Assembly (NCBI RefSeq): GCF_017743735.1
Contig: NZ_JAGHRO010000005.1
Location: 186,001-250,000 of the forward strand
From: Shimia sp. R9_2
Lineage (GTDB): Bacteria > Pseudomonadota > Alphaproteobacteria > Rhodobacterales > Rhodobacteraceae
Reading direction: 5' to 3'
DNA: 64,000 nucleotides
The notes below the pieces were generated by a model. It worked only from the letters and a program-made list of their open reading frames with translations, did no database searches and had not been told where the DNA came from. The position numbers were made by a program, and so were the translations under genes. Positions 17,254 through 27,877 of the stretch are shown piece after piece. Each line of letters starts with the position of its first letter. Positions within the stretch are counted from its first letter, which is position 1.

Positions 17254-18255
17254 CTAGAGCGGCAGGCGGGTCACGGTGAAGCCTGCCGCCTCAAGCTGGG
17301 CCAGAACGCCGTGATCTCCGGGCAGATGCAGCGCGCCAAAGGCGACAAGCGAAGGGGTCTTGGCCAGCGCGGGGGCTAGGGTCGCAACCCAAGCGGTGTT
17401 GCGGGTTTTGATCAGGTCTTCTTCGACCTGCTGCAGCAGGGTGGCGATGCGCTCTGCGTCGGCATCTCCCTGCGCTGCCTGCAGCATATCCGCACGGTTG
17501 AGTTCCCAGATAAGCTGAATGGTTTCAGAGAGATACATGTCGATCACCGTGGGGATCATATTAGCCCCCGAAAGATCAGTGCCCAGATCGAGGCTCCAGC
17601 GCAGATCATCGACCTGTTGCTCGATCGGGTCACCTGCCAGCAGCCCGATCAGGCTCTCGGTGTTGTCCAGAGAATGCCGGGGCAGATCACGCGCTTGAGC
17701 AAGGGCTTCGATTTGCAGATCCAGTCCCTTTTTGCCTGATTTAACAACATCAAAGGCACAGGGTGGCACCATCAGCGTCATGCCCAAAAACCAAGGCTGA
17801 TATCGCGCGGCCAAGAAGGGCGGCATGCCACGGGCCTTCAGTTGATCAGAGACTTTGGCCCAGTTCTTATCTCCGAGACGGTCGATGAGCGAGGGGCCGG
17901 ACTGGATCAGAAAGAGCTCCGGATTTTGGGTCAGATGGCGCTGAAAGCCGAGCTGTGCCTCCGATGTCATCTCCATAAAGAGCTGCTGGGGCGGTGGCGT
18001 GAGGCTGCGCAGGCGCTCTACGGTGGCGGCGTGCTCGGGCAGGTGCAGATGGAAGGTTCCGATGATGTGGGAGACAACCCCGTCTTTCTCTACCTGCCAG
18101 AGCAGCCCTTCGGAGAAGGGCGCCTGCGATGCGGCCTCAAGCATCGCGGCGCGTTCCGCCAAGGGGCGCTGTTCAAACTGGTTTGGGCCTTCGCAATTGG
18201 CCATGGCCGCCCCGGAAAAACCGAGCAGAAACAAGATCGTCGAGAACATGCGCAT
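17254..18255 (-). CDS. TraB/GumN family protein, secreted
   Basis: A 333-residue periplasmic protein of the TraB/GumN family, members of which are thought to be metal-dependent proteases of the Tiki/erythromycin-esterase-like fold. It carries the first GxH-type motif in IGTFHLH and the C-terminal AFGALHLPGDHGV motif. The signal peptide runs MRMFSTILF to AMA. Of three close ATGs I chose 18255, which has GAGG 6 nt upstream; 18267 is the alternative and a longer frame to 18366 adds an implausible polar extension. It is divergent from the PD-(D/E)XK gene. Function in this organism unknown. Confidence 0.85.
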   Translation of the reverse strand: MRMFSTILFLLGFSGAAMANCEGPNQFEQRPLAERAAMLEAASQAPFSEGLLWQVEKDGVVSHIIGTFHLHLPEHAATVERLRSLTPPPQQLFMEMTSEAQLGFQRHLTQNPELFLIQSGPSLIDRLGDKNWAKVSDQLKARGMPPFLAARYQPWFLGMTLMVPPCAFDVVKSGKKGLDLQIEALAQARDLPRHSLDNTESLIGLLAGDPIEQQVDDLRWSLDLGTDLSGANMIPTVIDMYLSETIQLIWELNRADMLQAAQGDADAERIATLLQQVEEDLIKTRNTAWVATLAPALAKTPSLVAFGALHLPGDHGVLAQLEAAGFTVTRLPL

Positions 18256-18371
18256 CAGAAACCTCATAGGAATTGGCGCCAAATTAGCAGGTTGCCTCCT
18301 GCACTCAAGGGCGCGCGCACCGGCTGGCAAAGCGTGGTGGGCATTTGCCCAAATTGCCGCTACCAAGAGGT

Positions 18372-19031
18372 ATGAGCAAGATCGCCGAAACAGAGCTTTA
18401 TGCCCCGATCAAAGCCTGGCTGGAGGCGCGGGGATTTGAGGTGAAAGCCGAAGTGGGCGCGGCGGATGTGGTGGCGATGCGGGCAGGGGAAGAGCCTGTC
18501 ATCATAGAGTTAAAGACTGGTTTCTCCCTCGCGTTGCTGCAACAGGCGGTGGCGCGTCAGGCGGTGACGGATGCGGTCTATGTGGCGGTGCCGCGCTGGA
18601 AGGGGCGGGCCGGATGGAAAGCGTTTTCCGGCAATATTGGCCTGTGCAAACGGCTCGGCGTCGGGGTGCTTTCGGTGCGGCTCAAGGATGGGGCGGTGGA
18701 GGCGCATTGTGATCCGGTGCCGTTTCAGCCGAGAAAATCCAAGGCACGTAAAGCCAAGCTATTAAAGGCGTTTTCGCGCCTTGAGGGAGATCCAAATGTG
18801 GGCGGGACGCGCGGTGCTACGGTGACGGTTTACCGTCAGGATGCGGAAAAATGCGCGATATATCTCAATGAAAACGGCGCGAGCCGGGGGCGGGATGTTG
18901 CCGGTGGCACGGGTGTGGAGAACGCGACAACCTTGATGCGGGACAACCACTATGGCTGGTTTGAGAAGGTCGAAAAAGGCGTTTACATGCTCAGCGAATC
19001 CGGCGTCGCGGCGCTTGCAGATGCGGGTTAA
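18372..19031 (+). CDS. DUF2161 family PD-(D/E)XK-type nuclease-like protein
   Basis: A 219-residue protein whose N-terminal half has a PD-(D/E)XK fold signature: Asp in GAADVVAM and ExK in VIIELKTG (about residues 46-50), followed by a helix with LLQQAVARQ. This matches the DUF2161 group of predicted phosphodiesterases. The C-terminal half is basic and contains a winged-helix-like segment. ATG 18372 follows AAGAGG. No restriction-modification or repair partner lies next to it, so its nucleic acid role is unassigned. Confidence 0.75.
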   Translation: MSKIAETELYAPIKAWLEARGFEVKAEVGAADVVAMRAGEEPVIIELKTGFSLALLQQAVARQAVTDAVYVAVPRWKGRAGWKAFSGNIGLCKRLGVGVLSVRLKDGAVEAHCDPVPFQPRKSKARKAKLLKAFSRLEGDPNVGGTRGATVTVYRQDAEKCAIYLNENGASRGRDVAGGTGVENATTLMRDNHYGWFEKVEKGVYMLSESGVAALADAG

Positions 19032-19155
19032 GCGTTGCGCCGGGACGGTGCATTAATCCGCAAAACTGGCCCTGTTGGCACGTCGGTATCGCGTCGGTAT
19101 TACGGCTGTTTCGCGGAGGTGGAATTTTTTGGACTTGAAAGGTTAATGCAGCGGC

Positions 19156-19680
19156 ATGGTTTTGGTTGTGGAACATGATCCCGCATGGGCGGCGGGCTTT
19201 GCGAAAGAGGCGGCCGCGATCCACGCGGCACTGGGCGCAGAGGCGATCGAGTTGCATCACATTGGCAGTACCTCTGTGCCCGGACTGGTGGCCAAGCCTA
19301 TCCTAGATCTGCTTGGTGAGGTAGCGGATCTGGCGGCGGTGGATGCGGCCAAGGCGCAGTTTGAAGCGCTGGGCTATGAGGTGATGGGAGAGCTCGGCAT
19401 CCCGGGACGGCGGTATTTTCGCAAGATGGACGCTGCGGGGCAGCGCAGCCATCACCTGCATGTGTTTGAAAGAGGCTCTGCGCATGTGGCACGCCATCTG
19501 GCATTTCGCGACTACCTGCGCGCGCATCCCAAGGTGGCGGCGGACTATGGCGCGTTGAAGCGCGAGCTGATTGCCGAGGGTCGCGGCGATTGGGAGGCGT
19601 ATATTGACGGCAAAGACGCCTTTGTGCAGCGGGTTGAGGCGGAGGCCTTGGCTTGGGCGCGGGGGCGGGATCAGAGCTGA
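19156..19680 (+). CDS. GrpB family (UPF0157) nucleotidyltransferase-like protein
   Basis: A 174-residue GrpB-family protein. The nucleotidyltransferase-like core is visible as HHIGSTSVPGLVAKPILDLL (about 35-54) and the conserved RSHHLHVFERGS motif. Related proteins are predicted nucleotidyltransferases, sometimes fused to CoaE, but their substrate is not settled. It stands alone between DUF2161 and the oxidoreductase. The ATG at 19156 has a poor ribosome site, so expression may be low. Confidence 0.85.
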   Translation: MVLVVEHDPAWAAGFAKEAAAIHAALGAEAIELHHIGSTSVPGLVAKPILDLLGEVADLAAVDAAKAQFEALGYEVMGELGIPGRRYFRKMDAAGQRSHHLHVFERGSAHVARHLAFRDYLRAHPKVAADYGALKRELIAEGRGDWEAYIDGKDAFVQRVEAEALAWARGRDQS

Positions 19681-19816
19681 GCGCAGTTTTCTAAGGCATA
19701 GGAGGATCGGGAGGGCCGCGCCTGAGCCTGGGTGGGCGCGGAGGAGCGGTGATGCATGGCAGTTTATCTGACCAAGAGACTCTGCCGTTTTGAGGATGAA
19801 GACCTTCGCAAATGCG

Positions 19817-19907
19817 CCCTCCCATGGGGAGGGTCGGGCGCGGCCCGGATTGGTCATCCGGGCTTTGATGCGTTTTCCAAACCAGCATCGTCCAACAAAT
19901 CTGCAAC
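19817..19907. repeat. Dispersed intergenic repeat, copy 1
   Basis: A palindromic CCCTCCCATGGGGAGGG block (from 19817) is followed about 50 nt later by CATCGTCCAACAAATCTGC (from 19886). The same two modules recur at 54030-54123, the second one inverted. No gene lies here. Confidence 0.5.
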
Positions 19908-19939
19908 GCCTGACGCTGGTCGGCCTTTCTGCGTCAGAC

Positions 19940-20521
19940 TTAACACGGCGGCTCCAAGGTGAGGCCGGTCTGGTAGCTGCGCTTAAGGAGAGCGGCGCGG
20001 CGGGGGGCGGAGCCGGTGGCGCCGTTCAGAAGTTCGATCTTGCGCGGGGAGAGGCCGAAGTAGCCAAAGGTGCCTTTGCTCCAGAGGGTGTTAAGCGCCG
20101 CCGTATAGCCTTCCTCTTCCATCTCATCTGAGCGCGCGCCTGCGGGGATGAGCAACACGCCGGTGCGGGGTTTCAGCAGGCTTTGTTCGGGATCATCAAG
20201 CTGATCATAGGCCCAGCCCCAACTAAAAACACGGTCCATCCAGCCTTTCATCATCGACGGCATGCCCCACCAGAACAGCGGGAAGACAAGGCAGATCGCG
20301 TCACACCGCTCAATGCGTTCTTGTTCGCGCCGCACGTCGGGCGGGGGCGTGTCTGTACTCTCGATATCAGCCATGGACCAGAGCGGGGAGAACCCCTCTG
20401 CGTTGAGATCGGCCAGCTCGGTGCTATGGCCCGCCGCCTGCGCGCCACGCATGAATTCGGCGGCAACCGCGTGGCTGAAAGAGGCTGGGTTGGGGTGGTC
20501 GATCACCGTGAGAACATGCAT
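19940..20521 (-). CDS. NAD(P)H-dependent oxidoreductase, flavodoxin-like fold (KefF/NQO1 type)
   Basis: A 193-residue FMN-dependent quinone or drug reductase. The N-terminal MHVLTVIDHPNPASFSHAV and the PLFWWGMPSMMKGWMDRVF motif (about 82-100) are typical of the NQO1/KefF/MdaB group. These enzymes make two-electron reductions of quinones or, as KefF, assist potassium efflux antiporters; no kef gene is near. It faces the GrpB gene convergently across a repeat-bearing spacer. Confidence 0.9.
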   Translation of the reverse strand: MHVLTVIDHPNPASFSHAVAAEFMRGAQAAGHSTELADLNAEGFSPLWSMADIESTDTPPPDVRREQERIERCDAICLVFPLFWWGMPSMMKGWMDRVFSWGWAYDQLDDPEQSLLKPRTGVLLIPAGARSDEMEEEGYTAALNTLWSKGTFGYFGLSPRKIELLNGATGSAPRRAALLKRSYQTGLTLEPPC

Positions 20522-20680
20522 GTCGTCTGATCCGGTTTGGCTGTGTTCTCAGAGAGATAGGGGAGGGGGGTGTGGATTGCGAGGGGGCGGCGTGTGGATG
20601 GAGAACGTCGTGATTTCCACCATGGATTGTTGCGGGCGTTTTGTTACCTTCGGAATGTGGGTGCAATTGGGAGACAATCT

Positions 20681-21508
20681 ATGAGCGACGGTCACAAGTG
20701 GTCATTTTCTGGCGGAGTTTTGGCGACTGGCCTTTGCGCGCTCGTTGGGACCGCCGTTTCAGCACAGGATGTCGCGGTGAGCGAAGGGTTGAACACCGGG
20801 CCTTTGACATCTTCGGAGCAGTATCTGGACGAGATCGTGGATTTTGGTGCGTTGGGGCAGTCGCAATATCGCGGGAAACGGTTTCCTGTTCATCTCAGGC
20901 ATGGCGCTTTGAAAATTGGTAGCGTTTTTAAAGGCCAGTACCTTTCTGCGCACACAACCGGGAATATTGCGGACAGCGGGCCAGTTATTGACCGCTTTGG
21001 AGATGGCAAAACGCTTTTCTTAGAAATGATCCCTGAGGGTCTCACCTATGGCAAGCGGGAGAAATACACGAGAACCGTTGGCTAAGGGGCGCAAGCAAAA
21101 AAGACTGCGACTGTCGAAACCGTGCTCGGGCACAGGCCGCTGGCAGTGGTGTTTCCCCGGCCCCAATATGCCTTTGGTATTGAGGTGAAACGTCTGTTTC
21201 GCATGGAGCAGCATGATGGGGCGGGCAAAAATGATCGACACATTCGCGTGAAAGCCTTTGGTGCAAACGGAGACCTCGTGGCGGAGCGGCGGATCATGGT
21301 TGCAGACGTATTTTCCGCAAGCTTTGTGCGTTGCCAGTATTCCCAAGATGTCACGGCGCTGCAAATCACCTCGAATGTAGACGGTGGCATCGCGCTGTCC
21401 AAACTGAGTTTTGATACCTCGCCAGAGCCGCCTGAGACCACGCGGAAAGCGCAAGCTGATTTGCCGGAGGGCTTTGAATTTATGCCGTGCAACTCGCCGA
21501 TGGGTTAG
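20681..21508 (+). pseudogene. Exported beta-rich protein gene interrupted by an in-frame stop
   Basis: ATG 20681 follows GGGAG and encodes a signal peptide (about residues 1-28, ending VSA) and a beta-rich domain, then meets TAA at 21083-21085. The same reading frame continues open to 21508 with matching character (VVFPRPQYAFGIEVKR, RRIMVADVFSASFVRC, GGIALSKLSFD), ending in what resembles the beta-sandwich of secreted PEP-CTERM-like domains. The simplest reading is one 275-residue exported protein split by a nonsense change into 134- and about 130-residue parts. A GTG at 21122 could restart translation but has no good ribosome site. Function unknown. Confidence 0.7.
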
Positions 21509-21528
21509 GGTCGCTAAAACAGTCCAGA

Positions 21529-21692
21529 ATGGCCCGGAACAAGGGCGCAGCCCGCCGGGCCAGCGCCCGACCGCCCCTCTGGGCGGGCGCTTTTTGCGCG
21601 GTTTTGGGAGATTGCGGGCAAAGAGGTCTTTGGCAGAGATAAAGTGGCGGCTTTGTACGTCTGAGCGCCCACCCGCGGTCGGGCGCTGGCCC
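21529..21692. repeat. Dispersed 164-bp intergenic element with 18-nt inverted repeats, copy A
   Basis: It opens with ATGGCCCGGAACAAGG. GGGCCAGCGCCCGACCGC (21557-21574) is perfectly complementary to the sequence at 21675-21692, 100 nt apart, so a transcript could fold into one long hairpin. A 165-bp relative lies at 53302-53466. Confidence 0.75.
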
Positions 21693-21704
21693 TTGCAGCA
21701 CCTA

Positions 21705-21735
21705 AAGAAAAAGGGCCGCCCGAAGGCGACCCTTT
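21705..21735 (-). terminator. Terminator of the groES-groEL operon
   Basis: On the minus strand AAAGGGTCGCC and GGCGGCCCTTT form a stem with a TTCG loop (21710-21735), followed by TTTTTC. It lies about 90 nt beyond the groEL stop codon. Confidence 0.85.
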
Positions 21736-21822
21736 CGTATTTGTCTGGCGGAGGCTTTCGTGACCTTGGCCCTTGCGGGGCCAAGGCACTGTCGCCATCA
21801 CAATCCCTGACGGGAGTTGTGA

Positions 21823-23490
<1,668 letters not shown>

Positions 23491-23498
23491 TCAGACGA

Positions 23499-23786
23499 TC
23501 AGGCAATGATGCCCATGATGTCGGATTCTTTCATGATCAGCAGCTCTTCACCGTCAACGGTGACTTCGGTGCCGGACCATTTGCCAAACAGGACTTTGTC
23601 GCCCGCTTTCACGTCGAGCTCGACGCGTGCGCCTTTGTCGTCACGTGCGCCTGCGCCCACGGATACAACTTCGCCTTCAGCTGGTTTTTCTTTGGCGCTG
23701 TCTGGAATGATCAGACCGCCTGCGGTTTTCTCGTCGCTTTCAACGCGGCGAACGAGCACGCGGTCATGCAGAGGTGTAAAAGCCAT
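23499..23786 (-). CDS. groS: Co-chaperonin GroES (10 kDa)
   Basis: The 95-residue lid of the GroEL chamber. It has the conserved [10 protein letters not shown] start, the mobile loop with [13 protein letters not shown] (about 23-35), and VGKWSGTEV-like roof strands. First gene of the operon; the leader upstream carries a CIRCE inverted repeat, so heat-inducible control by HrcA is expected. Confidence 0.99.
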   Translation of the reverse strand: MAFTPLHDRVLVRRVESDEKTAGGLIIPDSAKEKPAEGEVVSVGAGARDDKGARVELDVKAGDKVLFGKWSGTEVTVDGEELLIMKESDIMGIIA

Positions 23787-23835
23787 GACTAGGTTTCCCT
23801 AATTAAAGTGTCTCCCTGACTCCTCAGCGGAGCCG

Positions 23836-23862
23836 TTATCACTCCCTAATGGCGAGTGCTAA
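23836..23862. promoter_or_regulatory. CIRCE element (HrcA operator) of groESL
   Basis: TTATCACTC, a 9-nt spacer and GAGTGCTAA match the CIRCE consensus with one difference in the left arm (T for G at the fourth base). It lies 49 nt upstream of the groES start, just after a minus-strand TTGACT (23899-23894)/N17/TACCTC pair that may be the promoter; the C-rich -10 region also recalls a heat-shock sigma promoter. Confidence 0.92.
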
Positions 23863-24028
23863 CGGCGAAAGAGGTAGGGGGCGAATGCGGGGGAGTCAAC
23901 GGCTGTTTCAGAAGTTTCTTGTTTTGGGCGGAAATTGGGGGCGCAGGCTTTGTTTTATGGTTCTTGAAAATCCTGTCGGGATGCCCAAAGGTCGGCCCGC
24001 AAGCCAAACCGACGAAGGATGATCCGGC

Positions 24029-25528
24029 GTGACCAACACACTTTATGACGCATTGATTGCGCCTCATGCGCAGAATTCGGCTGTTTTTCTGGAGTGCGAT
24101 GATGGGGTTTCGCTGACCTATCAGGATTTTGTCGCACGCGCGGCGCAGATGGCGCGGGTGTTGGCAGAGGCCGGAGTGGCGCCCGGTGAGCGGGTGGTGG
24201 TGCAGGGGCCAAAGACGCGCGATGCGCTGGCGCTTTATGGTGGGGCGCTGCAGGCGGGGGCGGTCTATCTGCCGCTCAACACCGCCTATACGCAGGAAGA
24301 GGTGCGATACTTCTGCGAAGACGCGACGCCCAAGCTGATTGTCTGTGATGCCAAGGATGCGGCGCAGATCGGGGAGATTGCGGCAGATGTGGGTGCGCAG
24401 GTGCTGACCCTGACCGCAGAGGGCGGGAGCCTGAGCGCGGCAGCGGATGCGCAGCCTGCAGAGTTTGAGACCGTGGAGCGCGGGCCAGAAGACCTTGCCG
24501 GCTTGCTTTACACATCAGGTACCACCGGACGCTCCAAAGGCGCGATGATGTCGCATAAAAACCTGCTGTCCAATGCGCAGTCGCTGACCGATCTTTGGCA
24601 GATTACAGCGGGCGACAGGTTGGTTCATGCTTTGCCGATTTTCCACACCCATGGGCTTTTTGTGGCGATGAACACCTCGCTGCTGGCTGGCGCGCGGGTG
24701 CGGTTGATGGGGCAGTTTGATCTGGAGATGATCCTGAGCGCCTTGCCGCAATCCACGCTGATGATGGGTGTGCCGACGTTTTACACGCGGCTTCTGGGCG
24801 ATGCGCGGTTTGACAAAGCCCTCTGTGCCAACATGCGGCTGTTTATTTCCGGCTCGGCACCTTTGCTGGCAGAGACCCATCAGGCCTTTGAGGCGCGCAG
24901 CGGGCACCGCATTCTGGAGCGCTACGGCATGACGGAGACCAATATGATCACCTCAAACCCCTATGATGGTGCGCGGGTGGCGGGCACCGTGGGCTATGCG
25001 CTGCCGGGCACGGAGGTGAAGATCACTGATCCTGAGAGCGGGGAGACTTTGCCGCATGGGGAGATCGGCATGATCGAGGTGCGTGGGGACAATGTGTTTC
25101 AGGGCTATTGGCAGATGCCGGAAAAGACTGCTGAGGAGCTGCGCGAGGATGGGTTTTTTATCACCGGTGATCTGGCGGTGATGGAGCCGGATGGGCGGGT
25201 CACCATTGTGGGGCGGGCGAAAGATCTCATTATCTCAGGGGGATATAATATCTACCCCAAGGAGGTTGAAGATGTGCTCAACGATCTGGAAGGCGTGTCG
25301 GAAAGCGCGGTTTATGGCGTGCCGCATGCGGATTTTGGCGAGAGCGTGATCGCGGCTTTGGTGGCGCTGCCCGGTGCGGAGCTGGATGTGGAGGCGATCA
25401 AGGCAGAGGTGGACAAACGGCTGGCGCGGTTCAAACATCCGCGGGTGTATCAGATCATGGAGGCCTTGCCGCGCAACACCATGGGCAAGGTGCAGAAGAA
25501 CGTGCTGCGGCAAGAGCACAAGGGGTAG
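24029..25528 (+). CDS. matB: Malonyl-CoA synthetase (MatB-like acyl-CoA ligase)
   Basis: An ANL-superfamily ligase converting malonate, CoA and ATP to malonyl-CoA. The 499-residue protein has the P-loop YTSGTTGRSKG (about 161-171), RYGMTETNM (about 298-306) as in Rhizobium MatB, ITGDL, and the terminal lysine in PRNTMGKVQKN. The start is GTG with AAGGA 5' of it. The usual partner matA (decarboxylase) and a malonate carrier are absent, so it may feed malonyl-CoA to biosynthesis or salvage free malonate. The alpha/beta hydrolase gene follows after 3 nt. Confidence 0.9.
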   Translation: MTNTLYDALIAPHAQNSAVFLECDDGVSLTYQDFVARAAQMARVLAEAGVAPGERVVVQGPKTRDALALYGGALQAGAVYLPLNTAYTQEEVRYFCEDATPKLIVCDAKDAAQIGEIAADVGAQVLTLTAEGGSLSAAADAQPAEFETVERGPEDLAGLLYTSGTTGRSKGAMMSHKNLLSNAQSLTDLWQITAGDRLVHALPIFHTHGLFVAMNTSLLAGARVRLMGQFDLEMILSALPQSTLMMGVPTFYTRLLGDARFDKALCANMRLFISGSAPLLAETHQAFEARSGHRILERYGMTETNMITSNPYDGARVAGTVGYALPGTEVKITDPESGETLPHGEIGMIEVRGDNVFQGYWQMPEKTAEELREDGFFITGDLAVMEPDGRVTIVGRAKDLIISGGYNIYPKEVEDVLNDLEGVSESAVYGVPHADFGESVIAALVALPGAELDVEAIKAEVDKRLARFKHPRVYQIMEALPRNTMGKVQKNVLRQEHKG

Positions 25529-25531
25529 AAG

Positions 25532-26416
25532 ATGCAGATCACGGCAAATGGCATCCAGATTGAGGTGGAAGATCACGGGCCGCGCGAAGGTGTGCCTTTG
25601 GTGCTTATTCGCGGGTTGGGGTCGCAGCTGATCCATTGGCCCGCAGAATTTGTGCAGGGTCTGGCCGACGCGGGGTTTCGCGTGGTGGTGTTTGACAACC
25701 GCGATGTGGGGCTGTCGCAGCGTTGCCCCAAAGACGGCGTGCCCAGTCAGGCGGACGCGATCACGGCGCAGGCTTTGGCGGAGGGCGCGGTGCCTGCGGC
25801 CTATCGTCTGAATGACATGGCGGCGGACACGATTGGCGTGATGGATGCGCTGGGCATCGAGACAGCACATGTGTTTGGCATGTCCATGGGCGGAGCGATT
25901 GTGCAGCTCTTATGCATGGATCACGCCGCGCGTTTGCTCAGCGGCACCATCGTGATGGCCACGGCACGCCCGTTTGCGGAGCGCGGCGGCAATGCGGAGT
26001 GGCTGGCAACGCTGTTGGCGCATCCGGTGGCGCGGGAGGATTTCATTGCCAATGCGCTGCGGGAATATGAGTTCTGGGGCAGCCCGGCTTATCCGATGAC
26101 AGAAGCAGAGCTGACGGCGCAGGCGGGGCTGGCCTATGACCGGGGCTTTGATCCAGAAGGTGTGAACCGGCAGGTGCTGGCGGTGATTGCCTCCACCGAC
26201 CGGCGGCATGATCTGACCCAAGTGATGGTGCCCTGTCAGGTGATTCACGGGGAAAACGACACGTTGATCCCGCCCGAGGCTGGGGCGGAGATCGCCGGGT
26301 TGATCCCGGGATGTGACTACCATGCGATCGACGGCATGGGGCATGTGATCACGCCGAAGCAGGCGCCCATGCTGGTGGCGATGATGCAGGATTTTGTGGC
26401 GCGTCACGCGGGCTGA
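25532..26416 (+). CDS. Alpha/beta fold hydrolase
   Basis: A 294-residue hydrolase with nucleophile elbow GMSMGG (about 113-118), oxyanion-hole region LIRGLGSQ, acid Asp in HGENDTLIPP and histidine in GMGHVITP near the C-terminus. It resembles 3-oxoadipate enol-lactonase/haloperoxidase-type hydrolases but lacks features to fix a substrate. It is co-transcribed with matB (3 nt gap), which might suggest a malonyl or acyl ester substrate; this is conjecture. Confidence 0.85.
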   Translation: MQITANGIQIEVEDHGPREGVPLVLIRGLGSQLIHWPAEFVQGLADAGFRVVVFDNRDVGLSQRCPKDGVPSQADAITAQALAEGAVPAAYRLNDMAADTIGVMDALGIETAHVFGMSMGGAIVQLLCMDHAARLLSGTIVMATARPFAERGGNAEWLATLLAHPVAREDFIANALREYEFWGSPAYPMTEAELTAQAGLAYDRGFDPEGVNRQVLAVIASTDRRHDLTQVMVPCQVIHGENDTLIPPEAGAEIAGLIPGCDYHAIDGMGHVITPKQAPMLVAMMQDFVARHAG

Positions 26417-26649
26417 ATAATTGACGCGCGCTGGCCTTGGGCGTAGAGCTAGGGCAACTCAGATGGAGGTTTTATGGCCCGGTACCAGGATGCCTGAACA
26501 TGGCGGGTGGCAGAGCGCCCACCCGATGCACCAACAGATCAGCGACCCAAGCGCTTTGGCGCGGGGCTGAGCGTTTGTGCCCCCACAATTTTCTGTTACC
26601 TTTCGGCCAGATGCGCAGCGTGTGGCTGATCCATGAGAGTTCATGACCA

Positions 26650-27738
26650 ATGACACGGGACTATTCCCAATTTTTGCCCAGCAGTGGCACCCCTTCTGAC
26701 ACCCCCAAGCGCGCGCCGCTGGATATTCTCGGCTGGCAGTCTTTCTTTGCCCAGCAGACCGATCTTGATGCTCTGGAGGCCTCTCCGCCGGTGCGGGTGG
26801 TGGAAGTGCATCGCAACGGATTGCGTGTGCGCGGCGACGGTATTGAGGCGCTGATCCCGCCGGGGCCTGAGGCCACGGTTGGCGACTGGCTTTTGTTTAA
26901 TGCGGAGCTGCCGAGCCACAGTGAAGTTTTGGCGCGCAAGAGCCTGTTTAAGCGCCGCGCCGCCGGACACGATCGCAGCATTCAGATGATTGCGGCCAAT
27001 GTGGACACGGCCTTTGTGGTGACCAGCTGCAACAATGATTTCAACGTGGCGCGGCTGGAGCGGTTTCTGGCGCTGGCCTTTGAGGCGGATGTGACGCCGG
27101 TGATTGTGCTGACCAAGGCGGATCTGTGCGAGGATACGGCGCCCTTTGTGGAAGAGGCGCAGCGGATTTCGGACCGGGTGCCGGTGGTGTTGCTGAATGC
27201 CAAAAGCGAAGAACCTGCCGCAAAGCTCGCCGATTGGTGCGCGCCGGGGCAGACCATTGCGTTCCTTGGCACTTCCGGTGTGGGGAAATCCACGCTGGTC
27301 AATGCGCTCTTTGGCAGTGAGCAGGCCGAGACCGGGGCGATCCGCGAAGATGACAGCCGCGGGCGGCACACCACCACGGCGCGGCAGTTGCATTTCACGG
27401 AGTCGGGTCTGGCCATTCTGGACACGCCGGGGATGCGCGAGTTGCAGCTTGCGGAGGCAGGTGACGGCTTGGCGGATCTGTTTGCCGATGTGGTCGAGCT
27501 GGCCACACAGTGCAAATTCCGCGATTGCGCGCACGAAAGCGAGCCGGGATGCGCCGTGCGTGCGGCGATTGCGGCGGGCACGCTGGATGCGGATCGGCTG
27601 GAGCGGTGGCGCAAGCTGGAGGCAGAGGAGCGGCACAACACCGCCTCGCTGGCGGAGCGGCGCGCCTATGACAAAAACTTCGGCAAGATGATCAAAACCG
27701 TCACCAAAGCCCATAAAGGGCGAAAGGGGCGCAAGTAG
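26650..27738 (+). CDS. rsgA: Small ribosomal subunit maturation GTPase RsgA
   Basis: A circularly permuted GTPase that helps the 30S subunit mature and checks its decoding centre. The 362-residue protein shows an N-terminal OB-fold, then TKADLC (G4) before GTSGVGKST (G1) and DTPGMREL (G3), the order that marks this family, and a C-terminal zinc site (CKFRDCAHESEPGC). It is monocistronic, followed by a terminator. The C-terminus is very basic (KAHKGRKGRK), fitting rRNA binding. Confidence 0.96.
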   Translation: MTRDYSQFLPSSGTPSDTPKRAPLDILGWQSFFAQQTDLDALEASPPVRVVEVHRNGLRVRGDGIEALIPPGPEATVGDWLLFNAELPSHSEVLARKSLFKRRAAGHDRSIQMIAANVDTAFVVTSCNNDFNVARLERFLALAFEADVTPVIVLTKADLCEDTAPFVEEAQRISDRVPVVLLNAKSEEPAAKLADWCAPGQTIAFLGTSGVGKSTLVNALFGSEQAETGAIREDDSRGRHTTTARQLHFTESGLAILDTPGMRELQLAEAGDGLADLFADVVELATQCKFRDCAHESEPGCAVRAAIAAGTLDADRLERWRKLEAEERHNTASLAERRAYDKNFGKMIKTVTKAHKGRKGRK

Positions 27739-27761
27739 CCGGAGTTTTCTCCCCAAAACAG

Positions 27762-27790
27762 AGGCGTTCGGAGTGATCCGGGCGCCTTTT
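27762..27790 (+). terminator. Terminator after rsgA
   Basis: AGGCG and CGGA pair with TCCG and CGCCT across a small internal loop, followed by TTTT. It lies 24 nt after the rsgA stop. Confidence 0.7.
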
Positions 27791-27877
27791 GTCTGCGTAT
27801 CTTTCTCAAACCGGCCGGAAAAACTCTGAATTCTGGGCGGGGGGTGGACCTAAAGCGCGCAAGGGAGGGCGACAACC

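Larger units (their letters stand above)
21509..21822. other. Intergenic stretch holding a repeat element and the groEL terminator
   Basis: No gene is visible. The stretch contains the 164-bp element with inverted ends (21529-21692) and the groEL transcript terminator (21705-21735). A further dyad, ATCACAATCCC/GGGAGTTGTGAT at 21797-21823, touches the groEL stop codon. Confidence 0.7.

Noticed and set aside
26474-26575. A third copy of the 165-bp element (shares ATGGCCCGG and GAGCGCCCACCCG)
   Set aside because: Only short words match and the 18-nt inverted arms are missing.
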